Positions 1 through 10,640 of a stretch of 64,000 nucleotides of DNA are shown here, piece after piece. The notes beneath the pieces are model-generated. The model was not told where the DNA came from. It made no database searches and saw nothing but the letters and a program-made list of their open reading frames with translations. A program made the position numbers and the translations under genes. How positions within the stretch are numbered: the stretch's first letter is position 1; every line of letters starts with the position of its first letter. The stretch is from Mobiluncus curtisii subsp. curtisii ATCC 35241. GTDB taxonomy: Bacteria > Actinomycetota > Actinomycetes > Actinomycetales > Actinomycetaceae. The stretch lies in assembly GCF_000146285.1 (NCBI RefSeq), contig NZ_GL385912.1:1348336-1412335 (forward strand), written 5' to 3'.

Positions 1-578
1 AAATCCTCAACGTGGAAAAAGCCCGCCTGGACCGGGCTTTGGACAATAAAGAAATCCAGTCTCTGATCACCGCTTTCGGCACCGGGATTGGTGAAGATTT
101 CGATTTGTCGAAACTGCGCTACTACAAGATTGTGCTGATGGCAGACGCGGACGTGGACGGGCAGCACATCACCACCCTGCTGCTGACCCTGCTGTTCCGC
201 TATATGCGTCCACTCATCGAAAACGGTCACGTGTTCCTGGCAACCCCGCCGCTTTACCGCCTGAAGTGGTCCAACAAACCTCACCAGTTCGTCTATTCCG
301 ACAAGGAAAAAGACAAGATGGTCAGCTTGGGTCTGGATTCTGGGGCGCGAATGCCCAAGGAAGGCGGGATTCAACGCTACAAAGGTTTGGGCGAGATGAG
401 CGCCCAGGAACTGTGGGAGACCACGATGGATCCCAGTGCGCGACTGCTGAAACAGGTCACGATGGATGAGGCTGCCTCCGCAGACGAAGTGTTTTCGCTG
501 CTCATGGGCGAGGACGTGAGTTCGCGGCGCGCCTTTATCCAACGTAACGCCCAAGACGTGCGCTTCTTGGATATCTAA
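1..578 (+). CDS. gyrB: DNA gyrase subunit B, C-terminal part (cut by window edge)
   Basis: This is the last ~190 residues of GyrB, the ATPase subunit of DNA gyrase, which introduces negative supercoils together with GyrA. The open frame runs off the left edge: codons before the GTG at 12 read I-L-N-V-E-K-A, a conserved part of the TOPRIM region, so that GTG is not the start. The metal-binding DADVDGQH motif and the C-terminal QRYKGLGEM motif are both visible. The protein ends with the usual R-x-F-I-Q-R-N-A series. gyrA follows after 57 bases, so the two are probably cotranscribed. The ATPase domain and the promoter lie outside the window. Confidence 0.97.
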   Translation, partial: ILNVEKARLDRALDNKEIQSLITAFGTGIGEDFDLSKLRYYKIVLMADADVDGQHITTLLLTLLFRYMRPLIENGHVFLATPPLYRLKWSNKPHQFVYSDKEKDKMVSLGLDSGARMPKEGGIQRYKGLGEMSAQELWETTMDPSARLLKQVTMDEAASADEVFSLLMGEDVSSRRAFIQRNAQDVRFLDI

Positions 579-635
579 GCGAACACTACACAAGCCCCGG
601 TGAGACTCTCACCAAGCTATTGAAAGACAAGGGAA

Positions 636-3179
636 ATGGCTGATAACCAAGACAACAATGATTCCGAAGTGGAAGAAATCATTCATTCCGATGCCCCCGT
701 GATTACTGAGGCGGAATCCACCCGCGTCATGCAGGTGGATTTGGAAAAAGAAATGAAAAAGTCCTACATGGACTACGCCATGAGCGTGATTGTGGGTCGC
801 GCTCTGCCCGATGTCCGTGACGGGCTGAAACCGGTACACCGCCGCGTTATCTATACCATGTATGACGGTGGCTACCGTCCGAACGGCGGATATTCCAAGT
901 GTATGCGCGTGGTGGGCGACGTTTTGGGTCACTTTCATCCCCACGGGGATTCTTCGGTCTATGATGCACTAGCCCGGTTGGTGCAGCCTTGGTCGATGCG
1001 TTACCCCTTGGTGGCTGGTCAGGGCAACTTTGGTTCCCCCGGTAACCTCGGACCAGCGGCGCCTCGGTACACGGAATGCAAGATGGCTACCCTCGCCATG
1101 GAAATGGTGCGTGACATCGACGAGGACACCGTCGATTTCATGGATAACTATGACGGGCGCTCCCAAGAGCCGACCGTGCTGCCCAGCCGAATCCCGAACT
1201 TGCTGATTAACGGCTCCGAGGGTATCGCGGTGGGCATGGCGACCCGGATTCCGCCCCATAACCTGCGGGAAGTTGCTGACGCGGCACAATGGTATCTGCA
1301 AAACCCAGAGGCTACGCGTGAAGAACTGCTCGCAGCTTGCCTGCAGCGCATTAAAGGTCCGGATTTCCCCACCGGCGCTACGATTTTGGGTCGGCGCGGG
1401 ATTGAGGAAACTTACCGCACCGGTCGTGGTTCTATCACCCAACGCGCGGTGGTCAACGTGGAGGAACTCAATGGGCGCACCTGCCTGGTGGCGACCGAAC
1501 TGCCCTACCAGGTTAACCCCGATAACCTGCAGGTTAAGATTGCGCAGCTGGTCAAAGATGGTCAGCTGCAAGGGATTGCAGATATCCGTGACGAAACGTC
1601 GGATCGCGCCGGAACCCGGATTGTGGTGGTGCTGAAACGCGACGCGGTGCCGAAAGTCGTACTGAATAACCTGTACAAACGCACCCAGTTGCAAGATTCC
1701 TTCCCTGCCAACATGTTGGCGCTGGTCGACGGGGTGCCCCGGACCCTCTCTATTGACGGATTTATCCACTATTGGATTGCCCACCAGGTCGATGTCATCA
1801 AACGCCGCACCGCTTTCCGGTTGGCGAAAGCCCAGGAACGGTTGCATATTTTGCAGGGCTACCTGGCGGCCTTGGATGCGCTAGATGAGGTTATCGCGTT
1901 GATTCGTCGTTCTCCGACCGCAGAAGATGCCAGGGTCGGGTTGATGGATTTCCTGAAGGTTGACGAGGTTCAGGCTGACGCGATTTTGGCTTTGCAGCTG
2001 CGCCGTTTGGCAGCTTTGGAACGCCAAAAGATTTTGGACGAACATGCCGAATTGGAAGCGAAAGTCGCTGACTTTAAAGACATTTTGGCTCGCCCCGAAC
2101 GCCAGCGGAGCATCGTGTCCGAGGAACTTGGCGAAATTACCGACAAGTGGGGCGACGAACGCAAGACCACCATCGTGCCTTTTGATGGGGAAATGTCGAT
2201 GGAGGATTTGATTCCCGAAGAAGACGTGGTGGTCACCATTACTCGCGGTGGTTACGCGAAACGCACGCGGGTCGACGCCTACCGTTCCCAGCATCGTGGC
2301 GGCAAAGGCATTAAAGGTGCGTCGCTGCGCGAGGAGGATCAGGTCGAGCACTTCTTTACCACGTCGTCGCATGACTGGCTGCTGTTCTTTACGAATTTCG
2401 GGCGAGTGTATCGCGCGAAAGCGTATGAGATTCCCGAGGGAGGACGTGACTCGAAAGGTCAGCATGTGGCGAACCTGCTGGCTTTCCAGCCCGACGAGCG
2501 TATCGCCCAAGTCCTGCAGGTTTCCTCGTTTGCAGACAAGGATTACCTGGTGTTGGCGACCCGTCTGGGCTTCGTGAAAAAGACCCGGTTGACCGACTAT
2601 GACACGAACCGAACGGGTGGATTGATTGCTATCAAACTGCGCGAGGACAGTGCCGGAGAGGCGGATCAGCTGGTTTCGGCGTGCTTGGCAGACGCGACCG
2701 ATGACTTGATTTTGGTGTCTCGCCACGGTCAATCCTTGCGGTTTAATGCTTGTGATGAGCAGCTGCGCCCGATGGGTCGGGCGACTTCCGGCGTGACGGG
2801 GATGCGGTTCCGGGCTGATGACGAACTGTTGACCATGGATGTGGTGCGCCCCGAAGCGGATCTGTTTGTGGTGACTGAGGGCGGATACGCGAAACGCACG
2901 GCACTGTCTGAATACCGGGTGCAGGGCCGCGGTGGTCTGGGGATTAAGGTCGCGAACCTGGTGGAGGCTCGTGGCGACCTGGTCGGCGCACTGGTCACTG
3001 AGGAAGACTCAGAAGTCCTGGTCATCATGGCAGGGGGCAAAATCGTGCGTTCTCGTGTTGATGAAGTCAGCCGGACCGGACGCAACACGCAGGGCGTGAT
3101 TTTCTCTCGCGCTGATGAGGGCGACAAGGTCATTGCTATCACCCTCAACGTGGATAATGACCCGCAGCTGGAGGATTAA
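636..3179 (+). CDS. gyrA: DNA gyrase subunit A
   Basis: GyrA is the breakage-reunion subunit of DNA gyrase. The 847-residue length fits the family. The quinolone-resistance region reads [11 protein letters not shown], with Ser106 and Asp110 at the positions equivalent to E. coli Ser83 and Asp87. Both are the usual sensitive-type residues. The catalytic tyrosine is Tyr145 in APRYTE. The C-terminal half carries the repeated beta-pinwheel blades, including a GyrA-box-like QHRGGKG and later QGRGGLG. An acidic tail of about 10 residues ends the protein. It follows gyrB and precedes the DUF3566 gene, the usual actinobacterial order. Several long antisense frames cross it and are treated as codon-bias shadows. 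Confidence 0.98.
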   Translation: MADNQDNNDSEVEEIIHSDAPVITEAESTRVMQVDLEKEMKKSYMDYAMSVIVGRALPDVRDGLKPVHRRVIYTMYDGGYRPNGGYSKCMRVVGDVLGHFHPHGDSSVYDALARLVQPWSMRYPLVAGQGNFGSPGNLGPAAPRYTECKMATLAMEMVRDIDEDTVDFMDNYDGRSQEPTVLPSRIPNLLINGSEGIAVGMATRIPPHNLREVADAAQWYLQNPEATREELLAACLQRIKGPDFPTGATILGRRGIEETYRTGRGSITQRAVVNVEELNGRTCLVATELPYQVNPDNLQVKIAQLVKDGQLQGIADIRDETSDRAGTRIVVVLKRDAVPKVVLNNLYKRTQLQDSFPANMLALVDGVPRTLSIDGFIHYWIAHQVDVIKRRTAFRLAKAQERLHILQGYLAALDALDEVIALIRRSPTAEDARVGLMDFLKVDEVQADAILALQLRRLAALERQKILDEHAELEAKVADFKDILARPERQRSIVSEELGEITDKWGDERKTTIVPFDGEMSMEDLIPEEDVVVTITRGGYAKRTRVDAYRSQHRGGKGIKGASLREEDQVEHFFTTSSHDWLLFFTNFGRVYRAKAYEIPEGGRDSKGQHVANLLAFQPDERIAQVLQVSSFADKDYLVLATRLGFVKKTRLTDYDTNRTGGLIAIKLREDSAGEADQLVSACLADATDDLILVSRHGQSLRFNACDEQLRPMGRATSGVTGMRFRADDELLTMDVVRPEADLFVVTEGGYAKRTALSEYRVQGRGGLGIKVANLVEARGDLVGALVTEEDSEVLVIMAGGKIVRSRVDEVSRTGRNTQGVIFSRADEGDKVIAITLNVDNDPQLED

Positions 3180-3312
3180 ACGGCAGGATTTCGGAGACTT
3201 TGTGCGATATATTGCAAAAGTCCTCGAAAGCGCCACCGGGAAATCGAGCAGCATGAATTGAGCCACCGGTGGCTAGGCTTTAAAATCGAGGAAACATCTG
3301 AAGGGATGGAAT

Positions 3313-4086
3313 ATGCGGATAAATGGAACACCTGACGGGAATAATCCCGCCCCCAATCCCGATGCGCCCGAGGACGGCGAGGATCCCAGCGTATCCTGGG
3401 CGAGGTTGGGTCATGCCGACCCGTATTCAGGTGCTCTGCAAGCCAGGGATAACTCGGTGAAAAAGCCGGTTCCCCCGCCTCCGATGGAACCCAGCCCCGT
3501 TGCGGATGCACGCCCGGTGGCAGCGCCACCCGTGGCTGAGGTTCAACCCGATATGGTTCCGCCGGAACCGCCCGCCCCGGCTGCGCCCGCTCCTGTCAAT
3601 ACCTATGCTGACGAACGAGCGGCAGCCAAGGCTGCCAAGAAAGCCGAGCGGGAAGCGGCGCGGGAGGCGCGGCGCTTGGAGGCAGCAAAGCGAATGCGGG
3701 AACGTGAAGAAGCTGCCGATTTGCCTGATGTGCGTCGCGTCAAGCTCATTTTGTCCAGGGTCAATCCGCTCTCGGCTATGAAAATTGGATTCCTGGTGGC
3801 GGTAGCGATGTCCATAGTCATGCTGGTTGCGGCTATCGTGCTGTGGTTGGTGTTGGATATGCTGCACGTGTTTTCCTCCATGCAAGGGTTCTTGCAGGCG
3901 CTGTCCGCTACAGCGTTGGTTAACCTGGTTGACGCATTGACCTTTAGTCGGACGATTGCTCTGGTCGCGATTTTTGGCGTGTTGCAGATTATCATTTTGA
4001 CTGTGCTGAGCTGGCTGGCAGCCGTGATTTACAACCTGATTGCCCGCATGGTGGGCGGATTGCACGTGGTCATGACGGACGATTGA
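3313..4086 (+). CDS. DUF3566 membrane protein downstream of gyrA
   Basis: A 257-residue protein of the DUF3566 type, which sits directly after gyrA in many actinobacteria; its function is not established. The first ~100 residues are proline-rich and disordered. Then comes a charged helix rich in E, R and A (residues ~105-140). The C-terminal ~110 residues hold two hydrophobic segments (about 155-180 and 215-240), the DUF3566 fold. The ATG at 3313 is preceded by GAAGGGATG, a reasonable ribosome-binding site. There are 133 bases between gyrA and this gene with no clear terminator, so readthrough from gyrA is plausible. Confidence 0.88.
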   Translation: MRINGTPDGNNPAPNPDAPEDGEDPSVSWARLGHADPYSGALQARDNSVKKPVPPPPMEPSPVADARPVAAPPVAEVQPDMVPPEPPAPAAPAPVNTYADERAAAKAAKKAEREAAREARRLEAAKRMREREEAADLPDVRRVKLILSRVNPLSAMKIGFLVAVAMSIVMLVAAIVLWLVLDMLHVFSSMQGFLQALSATALVNLVDALTFSRTIALVAIFGVLQIIILTVLSWLAAVIYNLIARMVGGLHVVMTDD

Positions 4087-4145
4087 GCCCTATCCACATG
4101 CCGGCAACCGATGAAATAACTACGAAAATCTAGTGAGAGAACCTG

Positions 4146-5225
4146 ATGGCAGAAACGAATAATACCGCGCAAACCGATGACCGTACTGATGACCTGGCAG
4201 ATCGTGACATTACCCTGACTTTTGTCATTCCGTGCTACAACTCCGAAGATTACATGGATGCCTGCATTTCCTCCATGATTGGGGCAGGCGAGGACACCGA
4301 AATCATCATCGTCGATGATGGCTCCAAGGATCACACCGGGGCGAAAGCTGACAAGTGGGCGCAAGCTATGCCCGATAAAGTTCGGGTCATTCACCAGGAG
4401 AACGCCGGTCACGGCGGTGCGGTGATGGCAGGTCTGCAGGCTGCTCGGGGTCACTATTTTAAGGTGGTTGACTCCGACGACTGGTTGGATCGGGTGGGGT
4501 TAAACCTGCTGATGTCCAAGCTTCGTGCGTTTCTAGCACACAAAGAACGGGTTGACCTGGTTGTCTGTAATTACGTTTACGAGCACGTGTTGACAGGTTC
4601 GCGTAAAGTCATCCGCTATAACCGCGCCCTGCCGCTAAACCGGATAATTACCTGGAATCAGGTCGGAAACTTCGGGGTGGGACAAAACATCCTGATGCAC
4701 TCCACGGTCTATCGCACCCAGGTGTTGCGCGAATCCGGCATGGTGATGCCCAAGCACACGTTCTATGTAGACAACATTTTTGTCTACGTTCCCCTCCCTT
4801 ATGTAAAGAAACTCTACTATTTACCGGTTGACCTGTATCACTACTTTATCGGTCGCGATGACCAATCCGTGAACGAGACGGTCATGCTGGGTCGTCTCGA
4901 TCAACAGATGCGCGTGACCAAGGCGCTGGTTGATGCCTACACCCTGCCCGATGACGTTCCCAACCCGCGCTTGGCAAAGTACATGGAAGGTTTCTTGGCA
5001 TTGATTATCACGGCTTCATCGGCATTTTCGCTGCTGCGCGGCGATAATGAAGCGATGCGGATGCGCGAAGATATGTGGAAACACATCTATGCTAAGAGCC
5101 CGCGTATGGCACGTAACTTAAAGCGCCACCCGTTAGTTCGGGGTTCCAGCGTGAACAAAGCACCGCTGAAATGGGCTGCGGTTAAAACCTACCGTCTGGC
5201 GCAGCACCTCTACCGGTTTAACTAA
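4146..5225 (+). CDS. Family 2 glycosyltransferase
   Basis: A 359-residue GT-A fold glycosyltransferase that likely adds a sugar to a cell-surface glycan or lipid carrier in the cytoplasm. The N-terminal domain shows the family 2 pattern: TFVIPCYNSEDY, the nucleotide-binding IIIVDDGSKD, GGAVMAGL and a metal-binding DSDDWLD near residue 117. The C-terminal ~200 residues have no membrane segments and could set acceptor specificity. The donor and acceptor cannot be read from sequence. The stop codon overlaps that of the convergent transporter gene, so the two genes share their ends. glf (galactofuranose supply) is nearby, which suggests a role in envelope polysaccharide, but that is inference. 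Confidence 0.9.
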   Translation: MAETNNTAQTDDRTDDLADRDITLTFVIPCYNSEDYMDACISSMIGAGEDTEIIIVDDGSKDHTGAKADKWAQAMPDKVRVIHQENAGHGGAVMAGLQAARGHYFKVVDSDDWLDRVGLNLLMSKLRAFLAHKERVDLVVCNYVYEHVLTGSRKVIRYNRALPLNRIITWNQVGNFGVGQNILMHSTVYRTQVLRESGMVMPKHTFYVDNIFVYVPLPYVKKLYYLPVDLYHYFIGRDDQSVNETVMLGRLDQQMRVTKALVDAYTLPDDVPNPRLAKYMEGFLALIITASSAFSLLRGDNEAMRMREDMWKHIYAKSPRMARNLKRHPLVRGSSVNKAPLKWAAVKTYRLAQHLYRFN

Positions 5226-6214
5226 CTTTGAGGCATGTCTGGCGTGCTGTGCTCGTCAGGAGTATTTGCTGACTCAGAACCCTGGTTTAGATGCATCCCG
5301 GAGACAATCGGGATGCCGGCGGTATGCTCCAAGATGATAGGCTGATGGGCTTTCAAGTGCGTCAGCCCGATGATGCCGGCAATAGCCACCAGTCCGCAGA
5401 TGATAATCCCCAGGGTTACTTCACCGGTGAAGTTCTTGCCTTCTCCCAGCACCGCGATACCGAAACAGACCGCCACGATGGGAGAGGTAATTGTCATCGA
5501 CGCGACGACCAGTTCGGCCTGACCGGTGGCGTAGCCCTGCTGCACCATCCACCCGGCAGTCATGGAGCCGATGACCAAAACGAACAGGACTGCCCAAAAC
5601 ATCGGGTTATCTATCCAGTTATGCTGGCGCACAAAAATGATGAGGGTGCGCACCAGGGACGCTTCTAGACCATAAAACATAGCCCCACCGCTGCCCCAAA
5701 AAAACGAGCGCCACACGCGCGGTCCTTTTGCGCCCAACGTCCCGAAAGTACCTGCCAGAATGTAAATCGTGATGGCACCAATAAAGACCTTTATGGTGGT
5801 CAAAGGCTGATCCGGCGCGGAATAGTAAGACACCAGGAAAGTAAACATCCCGGTCGCCAGCACAGTCATCGCTACTAAAACACCCTCACGTTTGCGGATG
5901 CGTTGGCGAGTGACTCGCGCCTGCAAAATCATGGACCACGGAAAAGCCAACAGCCCCACGGGCTGCACCACCGTGACGGGAGCAAAGAACAGCGCCGTAA
6001 TCTGACACCCCAGAGACACTCCCATCAGGGCTAATCCTTGCCACCAGCGCCGGTTTTTCAGGCTCGAGATGAGCTGGGCAGATTTCAGGCGACGCCGACT
6101 CTGGTTGTGTTTGACTTCACGGCGAATGGCGCTGTTTTGATAGCGGGCAGCCAGGGCGAAACAGAACGACCCAATCACCTGCAGGGTGATGGCGAGGGGG
6201 AGGTTATGTTCCAA
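5222..6214 (-). CDS. DMT-superfamily membrane protein, NIPA-like
   Basis: A 330-residue integral membrane protein with about nine hydrophobic segments in the drug/metabolite transporter arrangement. The FFAPVTVVQPVGLLAFPW stretch near residues 75-95 resembles the NIPA/DMT pattern where alanine-rich helices precede a V-x-P-L/V-G motif. A second half with SMTITSPIVAVCFG repeats the motif, as expected for the internal duplication of this fold. The C-terminal ~35 residues are polar and probably cytoplasmic. The substrate is unknown; magnesium has been proposed for some eukaryotic NIPA proteins, but that should not be carried over. It lies downstream of glf on the same strand with a 176-base gap. 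Confidence 0.8.
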   Translation of the reverse strand: MEHNLPLAITLQVIGSFCFALAARYQNSAIRREVKHNQSRRRLKSAQLISSLKNRRWWQGLALMGVSLGCQITALFFAPVTVVQPVGLLAFPWSMILQARVTRQRIRKREGVLVAMTVLATGMFTFLVSYYSAPDQPLTTIKVFIGAITIYILAGTFGTLGAKGPRVWRSFFWGSGGAMFYGLEASLVRTLIIFVRQHNWIDNPMFWAVLFVLVIGSMTAGWMVQQGYATGQAELVVASMTITSPIVAVCFGIAVLGEGKNFTGEVTLGIIICGLVAIAGIIGLTHLKAHQPIILEHTAGIPIVSGMHLNQGSESANTPDEHSTPDMPQS

Positions 6215-6390
6215 AGCTGTCCTCTCGATAGAGGCTGACCTGCTGGTGCAGGTTAGCCGGGGTCGGGGTGCGCATATTTCGCCAGGTTCCCGAGCTGGTT
6301 GGCTGGTGCCGTTACCGGTGGCTCGAGTTTGCCTGAGTTAATGGTAACGAAATATCTGAATTTTCACCGGTTAAAGCAACACCTTCCCGG

Positions 6391-7620
<1,230 letters not shown>

Positions 7621-7734
7621 CTATCAAAAAACCCCCGCAGCCTGGAACCCCTGCGTTGTGTCGTCGACGTAGCTCATCATGAGATGCCGAAGCGTCCTGG
7701 GTTTTGTTCCTAGGTTTTTTGTGAGGGTTGTTTC

Positions 7735-8056
7735 ATGCCTTGGAAGTATTCGCGGGAGTTTAGGGATTGTGCTGTTGGGTTGGTGTTTGACTGGCTTCGA
7801 GACGATTCTGGGGTTTCGAGATGGGCGGTTATCAGCGATATCGGACTGAAACTCGGTGTCAGCCGGGAATCACTGCGCCGCTGGGCTGTTCAAGCCGAGA
7901 TAGACCAGGGAGAAAGACCCGGGGGTTAGTCGGGAGGAGTCTGCCGAGATAAGGCGGTTGCGTAAAGAAAACGCGGAGCTTAAACGTACTAACGAGAGTT
8001 TGAAGCTCGCATCGGCTTTTTTCGCCAAAGAACTCGACCACCCCGGGATGAAATGA
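7735..8056 (+). pseudogene. IS3-type OrfA, copy 1, with internal frame change
   Basis: OrfA binds the ends of the element. From the ATG at 7735 the protein shows a helix-turn-helix region (KYSREFRDCAVGLVFDWL, LGVSRESLRRW). It then meets a TAG at 7927, just after a run of five G (7921-7925). If one base is skipped at that run, reading continues as VSREESAEIRRLRKENAEL, a leucine-zipper segment, and ends at TGA 8054-8056. The same run and stop occur in copy 2, so this is either an inherited defect or an unusual +1 recoding site. The OrfA end overlaps the OrfB start as ATGA. Confidence 0.75.
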
Positions 8057-8957
8057 TTGCGTTTATTGACCAGTATCGTGATTGTTTCTCGGTCGAGCGT
8101 ATTTGCCGGGTTATGAGAGAACACACGGTTGGGGGCTTTATCACTTCGCGTGGTTACCGGGCGGCAAAGACCCGAAAAGTGAGCGCTAGGCAATTGAGAG
8201 ATGCCTTGTTAATCGAGGAAATCGTGAAGATTTTCGACCAGAATTACCGTGTTTACGGGATTCGTAAAATGTGGCACGCTATGCGCCGGACTGGATGGGA
8301 TATCGGGCGGGAACAGACTGGCAGATTGATGCGCCTGGCCGAGATTCATGGGGCACACCAAGGCCGTAAACCGGTGACTACCCGGTCTTCACCCCGCCCG
8401 GATACACGCCCGGATTTGGTTAACCGCGATTTCACTGCAGATAGACCAAACCGGCTGTGGGTCGCGGATATTACTTATGTCAGAACTTTGTCGGGTTTCG
8501 TGTACACAGCTTTTGTTACAGACGTGTATTCACGCAAGATTGTGGGCTGGGCTAGGTCAACTATGCCCCTGAGGCGTTGCCGTTAGAGGTCTTAGAACAG
8601 GCGATAGGATGCGCTAAAGACAATCTGGCAGGACTAATCCATCACGCTGACCATGGTTCTCAATACGTAAGCATTAAATACAGTCAACGACTAACAGATG
8701 CAGGGATTAGATCATCGATCGGAACTATTGGGGATTCTTACGATAACGCGCTAGCCGAGACCGTCAACGGGCTATACAAAACCGAGTTGATTTACTCCCA
8801 GACCTGGCGCTCATGCACCGAAGTCGAATGGGCGACCCTGAACTGGGTGTACTGGTGGAATCACCAGCGTCTCCACGAATCGCTAGATTATTCCACTCCC
8901 GAGGAAGTGATAACCCAATATAATCAAACCCATGCTAAACAACTAGCACCCGTATAA
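8053..8957 (+). pseudogene. IS3-type OrfB transposase, copy 1, frameshifted
   Basis: OrfB is the DDE transposase (integrase catalytic core). The first part from ATG 8053 shows an HTH_21-like segment (VYGIRKMWHAMRRTGWDIGR) and the first catalytic aspartate in RLWVADITYV. The frame breaks near 8565-8571: the first frame ends at 8586, and the rest continues from about 8571 in another frame as EALPLEVLEQ. That second part carries the second aspartate in HHADHGSQY and the catalytic glutamate in ALAETVNGLYKTE, ending at 8957. A one-base loss is the simplest explanation. The protein is unlikely to be functional as written. Confidence 0.85.
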
Positions 8958-8984
8958 GAAACGGAACAAAACCCAGGACGCTTC

Positions 8985-9674
8985 AGAATCCCATTTCCAC
9001 TGGAATGGTGACTTGCTCGCCGATGGCCAGATTATCGACACCGTGACTCCTAGGCACGCCAACATGAAAGTCAACAGCAAACTCACTAAAGCCGAGCCGG
9101 TGTGGAATCCCTCGATGGGCAAGTCTTGGCGAGTCTTGTGGTGGTACTCCACTAAACGCGTTAAAAGAGACGCTATCACTCTGGAGGCGCAGCGCCGCCG
9201 CGCCCTAGACGCGATAGACGGGGTGAAACCCGCGCGTAAACCCCGGTTCATCAAAACCACCCGCAGTGGCTGTAGTTTCGATTCTAAGGCTTTTGAGCGC
9301 GCCCAGCGGCTAGAAGGCTTGAAAGGCTATGTCACTAACCTCCCCGCCACGCTCATGCCCGCTGGTGAAGTCATCGCCTCCTATCACGATGTGGCATGTA
9401 GAGCAATCCTTGACGCATATCCAAAACCGATTTACGTGCCCGCCCGATATTCCACCGGCAACGCGACGCTATCGACGCGCATCTGACTGTGGTCATGGCC
9501 GCCCTAGCTGTTTCCCGGTATTTGCACCAAAAGACCGGAATCACAGCGAAAAAATACGTCCGAATCCTACGACCTATCCAGGAGTAAACCATCCTCTACC
9601 AAGGCCACGAAATCCAATCCAGCGACTCCATCACCCCACAAGCCCAAAAAATCCTAGACAAGCTGGGCCACTAA
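8985..9674 (+). pseudogene. IS1634-like transposase remnant (C-terminal part)
   Basis: The remnant starts abruptly at the right end of IS copy 1 with HFHWNGDLLADGQIIDTVTPRHA. It continues as KGYVTNLPATLMPAGEVIASYHD, typical of IS1634/IS4-type DDE transposases near the C-terminal catalytic region. The frame shifts around 9390-9440, then resumes at about 9465 as AIDAHLTVVMAALAVSRYLHQKTGITAKKYVRIL. An in-frame TAA at 9586-9588 interrupts it, after which YQGHEIQSSDSITPQAQKIL leads to the final TAA at 9672-9674. The N-terminal half is missing. It is a decayed transposase, and a second remnant of the same family lies at 17535-17740 on the other strand. Confidence 0.75.
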
Positions 9675-9854
9675 AGTTACATGATTCAGGTCCAGAGGCT
9701 CAAATCGACGCTGTCAGAAGATGCAGCCGAGCAAGCTCTGAATCCCTACTTTAGCTTGATAACAAGGGAAAACAGGCATATTTTCTCAGTCTCCACAGCC
9801 CTCACCTTTGTATTAATACCAGCAATCCCGTAACTACGCATAGGCAATATAGCA

Positions 9855-9883
9855 CAGTCCGCCCTTTGTGGCGGGCTGTTTTT
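9855..9883 (+). terminator. Orphan intrinsic terminator
   Basis: A stem of nine pairs (CAGTCCGCC with GGCGGGCTG, one G-T pair) encloses a six-base loop and is followed by five T. The form is that of a rho-independent terminator on the plus strand. No intact gene ends upstream. Confidence 0.75.
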
Positions 9884-9949
9884 GTTGGTATTGCAACTGC
9901 CATTGACAATAGAGCTATCCCATATTTATCCCATACCTGGGAGGAAGAA

Positions 9950-9976
9950 ATGTCGCTAAGACGGCGTAGCCGTTAG
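9950..9976 (+). CDS. Possible eight-codon leader peptide
   Basis: An ATG preceded by GGGAGGAAG at good spacing opens a frame reading M-S-L-R-R-R-S-R and stopping at TAG 9974-9976. Five of the eight codons are basic or serine. Such short, strongly initiated, arginine-rich frames can be regulatory leaders, but no partner gene follows in the next 140 bases apart from padR. It may equally be a leftover of a deleted gene. I only record that the initiation signals are unusually good. Confidence 0.25.
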   Translation: MSLRRRSR

Positions 9977-10066
9977 AAAATGGCTATGGCTGGCCGGTTT
10001 AGGCGAAGCACCCGCGAACCCGGCTGGCGCCTCATGAAACCGCCTGTTGTAACCGATGCCGTAAAG

Positions 10067-10110
10067 CTATACACTTGGTGAATAGTTGCGGCTAGTCACT
10101 GAGTGTATAG
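10067..10110. promoter_or_regulatory. Candidate PadR operator (9-bp dyad)
   Basis: CTATACACT at 10067-10075 and its exact complement AGTGTATAG at 10102-10110 form an inverted repeat with 26 bases between the arms. The right arm ends at the padR ribosome-binding site. PadR-family repressors commonly bind such AT-rich dyads in their own promoters, so autoregulation of the whole padR operon from here is a reasonable inference. Confidence 0.6.
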
Positions 10111-10118
10111 GAGGCGTG

Positions 10119-10640
10119 GTGGAAACGAAATACGGTTTGTTGGGACTGTTGACGCGCGAGCCGAACTACGGCTATGAACTGAAAAAACTATACGACCACT
10201 ATTTTGCTGGCGATAAGCCAATCCTGGCGGGACAGGTGTATTCCACCTTGGCGCGTTTGGCGCGGGATGCCAAGGTGATGGAAGTCGCCGACAGCGGAGC
10301 CCCAGCCGGACCCGCACGCACCCGCTATGCCGTCACTGCGGGTGGCGAAAAAGAACTGGTGGAATGGTTGCGCACGCCGCTGATTCCTTCCCCCACCCTA
10401 CAATCCGAGTTGTATCTCAAGACGGTGCTGGCCCTGTTAATCAATGGGGATGCGGCTCTGTATCTGAAAGCCCAGCGCCAAGCCCATCAGCAGCGGATGC
10501 GCGAGCTTACGGCTCGTAAACAGCATGCCAGTCTGGCCGAGAAACTCCTGTTAGACCAGGCGATTTTTCACATTGACGCGGATTTGCGTTGGATTTCCTT
10601 GACGACCTCGCGTCTGGATGCGCTAAAGGAGCAACTGTGA
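10119..10640 (+). CDS. PadR-family transcriptional regulator
   Basis: A 173-residue winged-helix repressor of the PadR family. The N-terminal domain reads KYGLLGLLTREPNYGYELKKL, then GQVYSTLARLARDAKV and RTRYAVTAGGEKEL, matching the recognition helix and wing of the family. The C-terminal half is helical and likely forms the dimer. I chose the GTG at 10119 because AGGAGG ends four bases upstream; the frame stays open further left into the operator dyad but no better start is present. The stop overlaps the GTG of the ABC ATPase gene, so the two are translationally coupled. The operon probably responds to a compound exported by, or damaging to, the envelope. Confidence 0.88.
   Translation: METKYGLLGLLTREPNYGYELKKLYDHYFAGDKPILAGQVYSTLARLARDAKVMEVADSGAPAGPARTRYAVTAGGEKELVEWLRTPLIPSPTLQSELYLKTVLALLINGDAALYLKAQRQAHQQRMRELTARKQHASLAEKLLLDQAIFHIDADLRWISLTTSRLDALKEQL

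Larger units (their letters stand above)
7689..8984 (+). mobile_element. IS3-type insertion sequence, copy 1 (frameshifted)
   Basis: The element is bounded by 22-bp terminal inverted repeats: left GAAGCGTCCTGGGTTTTGTTCC (7689-7710) in two parts GAAGCGTCCTG and GGTTTTGTTCC, right its exact complement at 8963-8984. It encodes an OrfA helix-turn-helix protein and an OrfB DDE integrase, the IS3 layout. No clear target duplication is visible at the two ends. Its right end is joined to the middle of an IS1634-like transposase remnant, so it appears to have landed in an older element. A shortened relative lies at 19706-20335. Confidence 0.9.
9675..10118 (+). other. Non-coding gap between IS remnant and padR
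   Basis: This 444-base gap has no convincing gene of normal size. It contains an intrinsic terminator (9855-9883), an eight-codon open frame with a strong ribosome-binding site (9950-9976), an inverted copy of a dispersed GGTTTCATGAGG motif (about 10018-10041) and the padR operator dyad (10067-10110). The isolated terminator has no gene before it, which suggests that an ancestral gene or small RNA was lost here. Confidence 0.6.

Noticed and set aside
969-2732. Long antisense frames across gyrA
   Set aside because: GyrA is fully conserved on the other strand, and the antisense products have no recognisable features.
7677-7692. Target-site duplication of IS3 copy 1
   Set aside because: The bases outside the two inverted repeats do not match; the right side joins an older remnant.
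9329-9754. A 141-codon frame after IS copy 1
   Set aside because: It is an out-of-frame reading of the IS1634-like remnant, whose true frame is clear on both sides.
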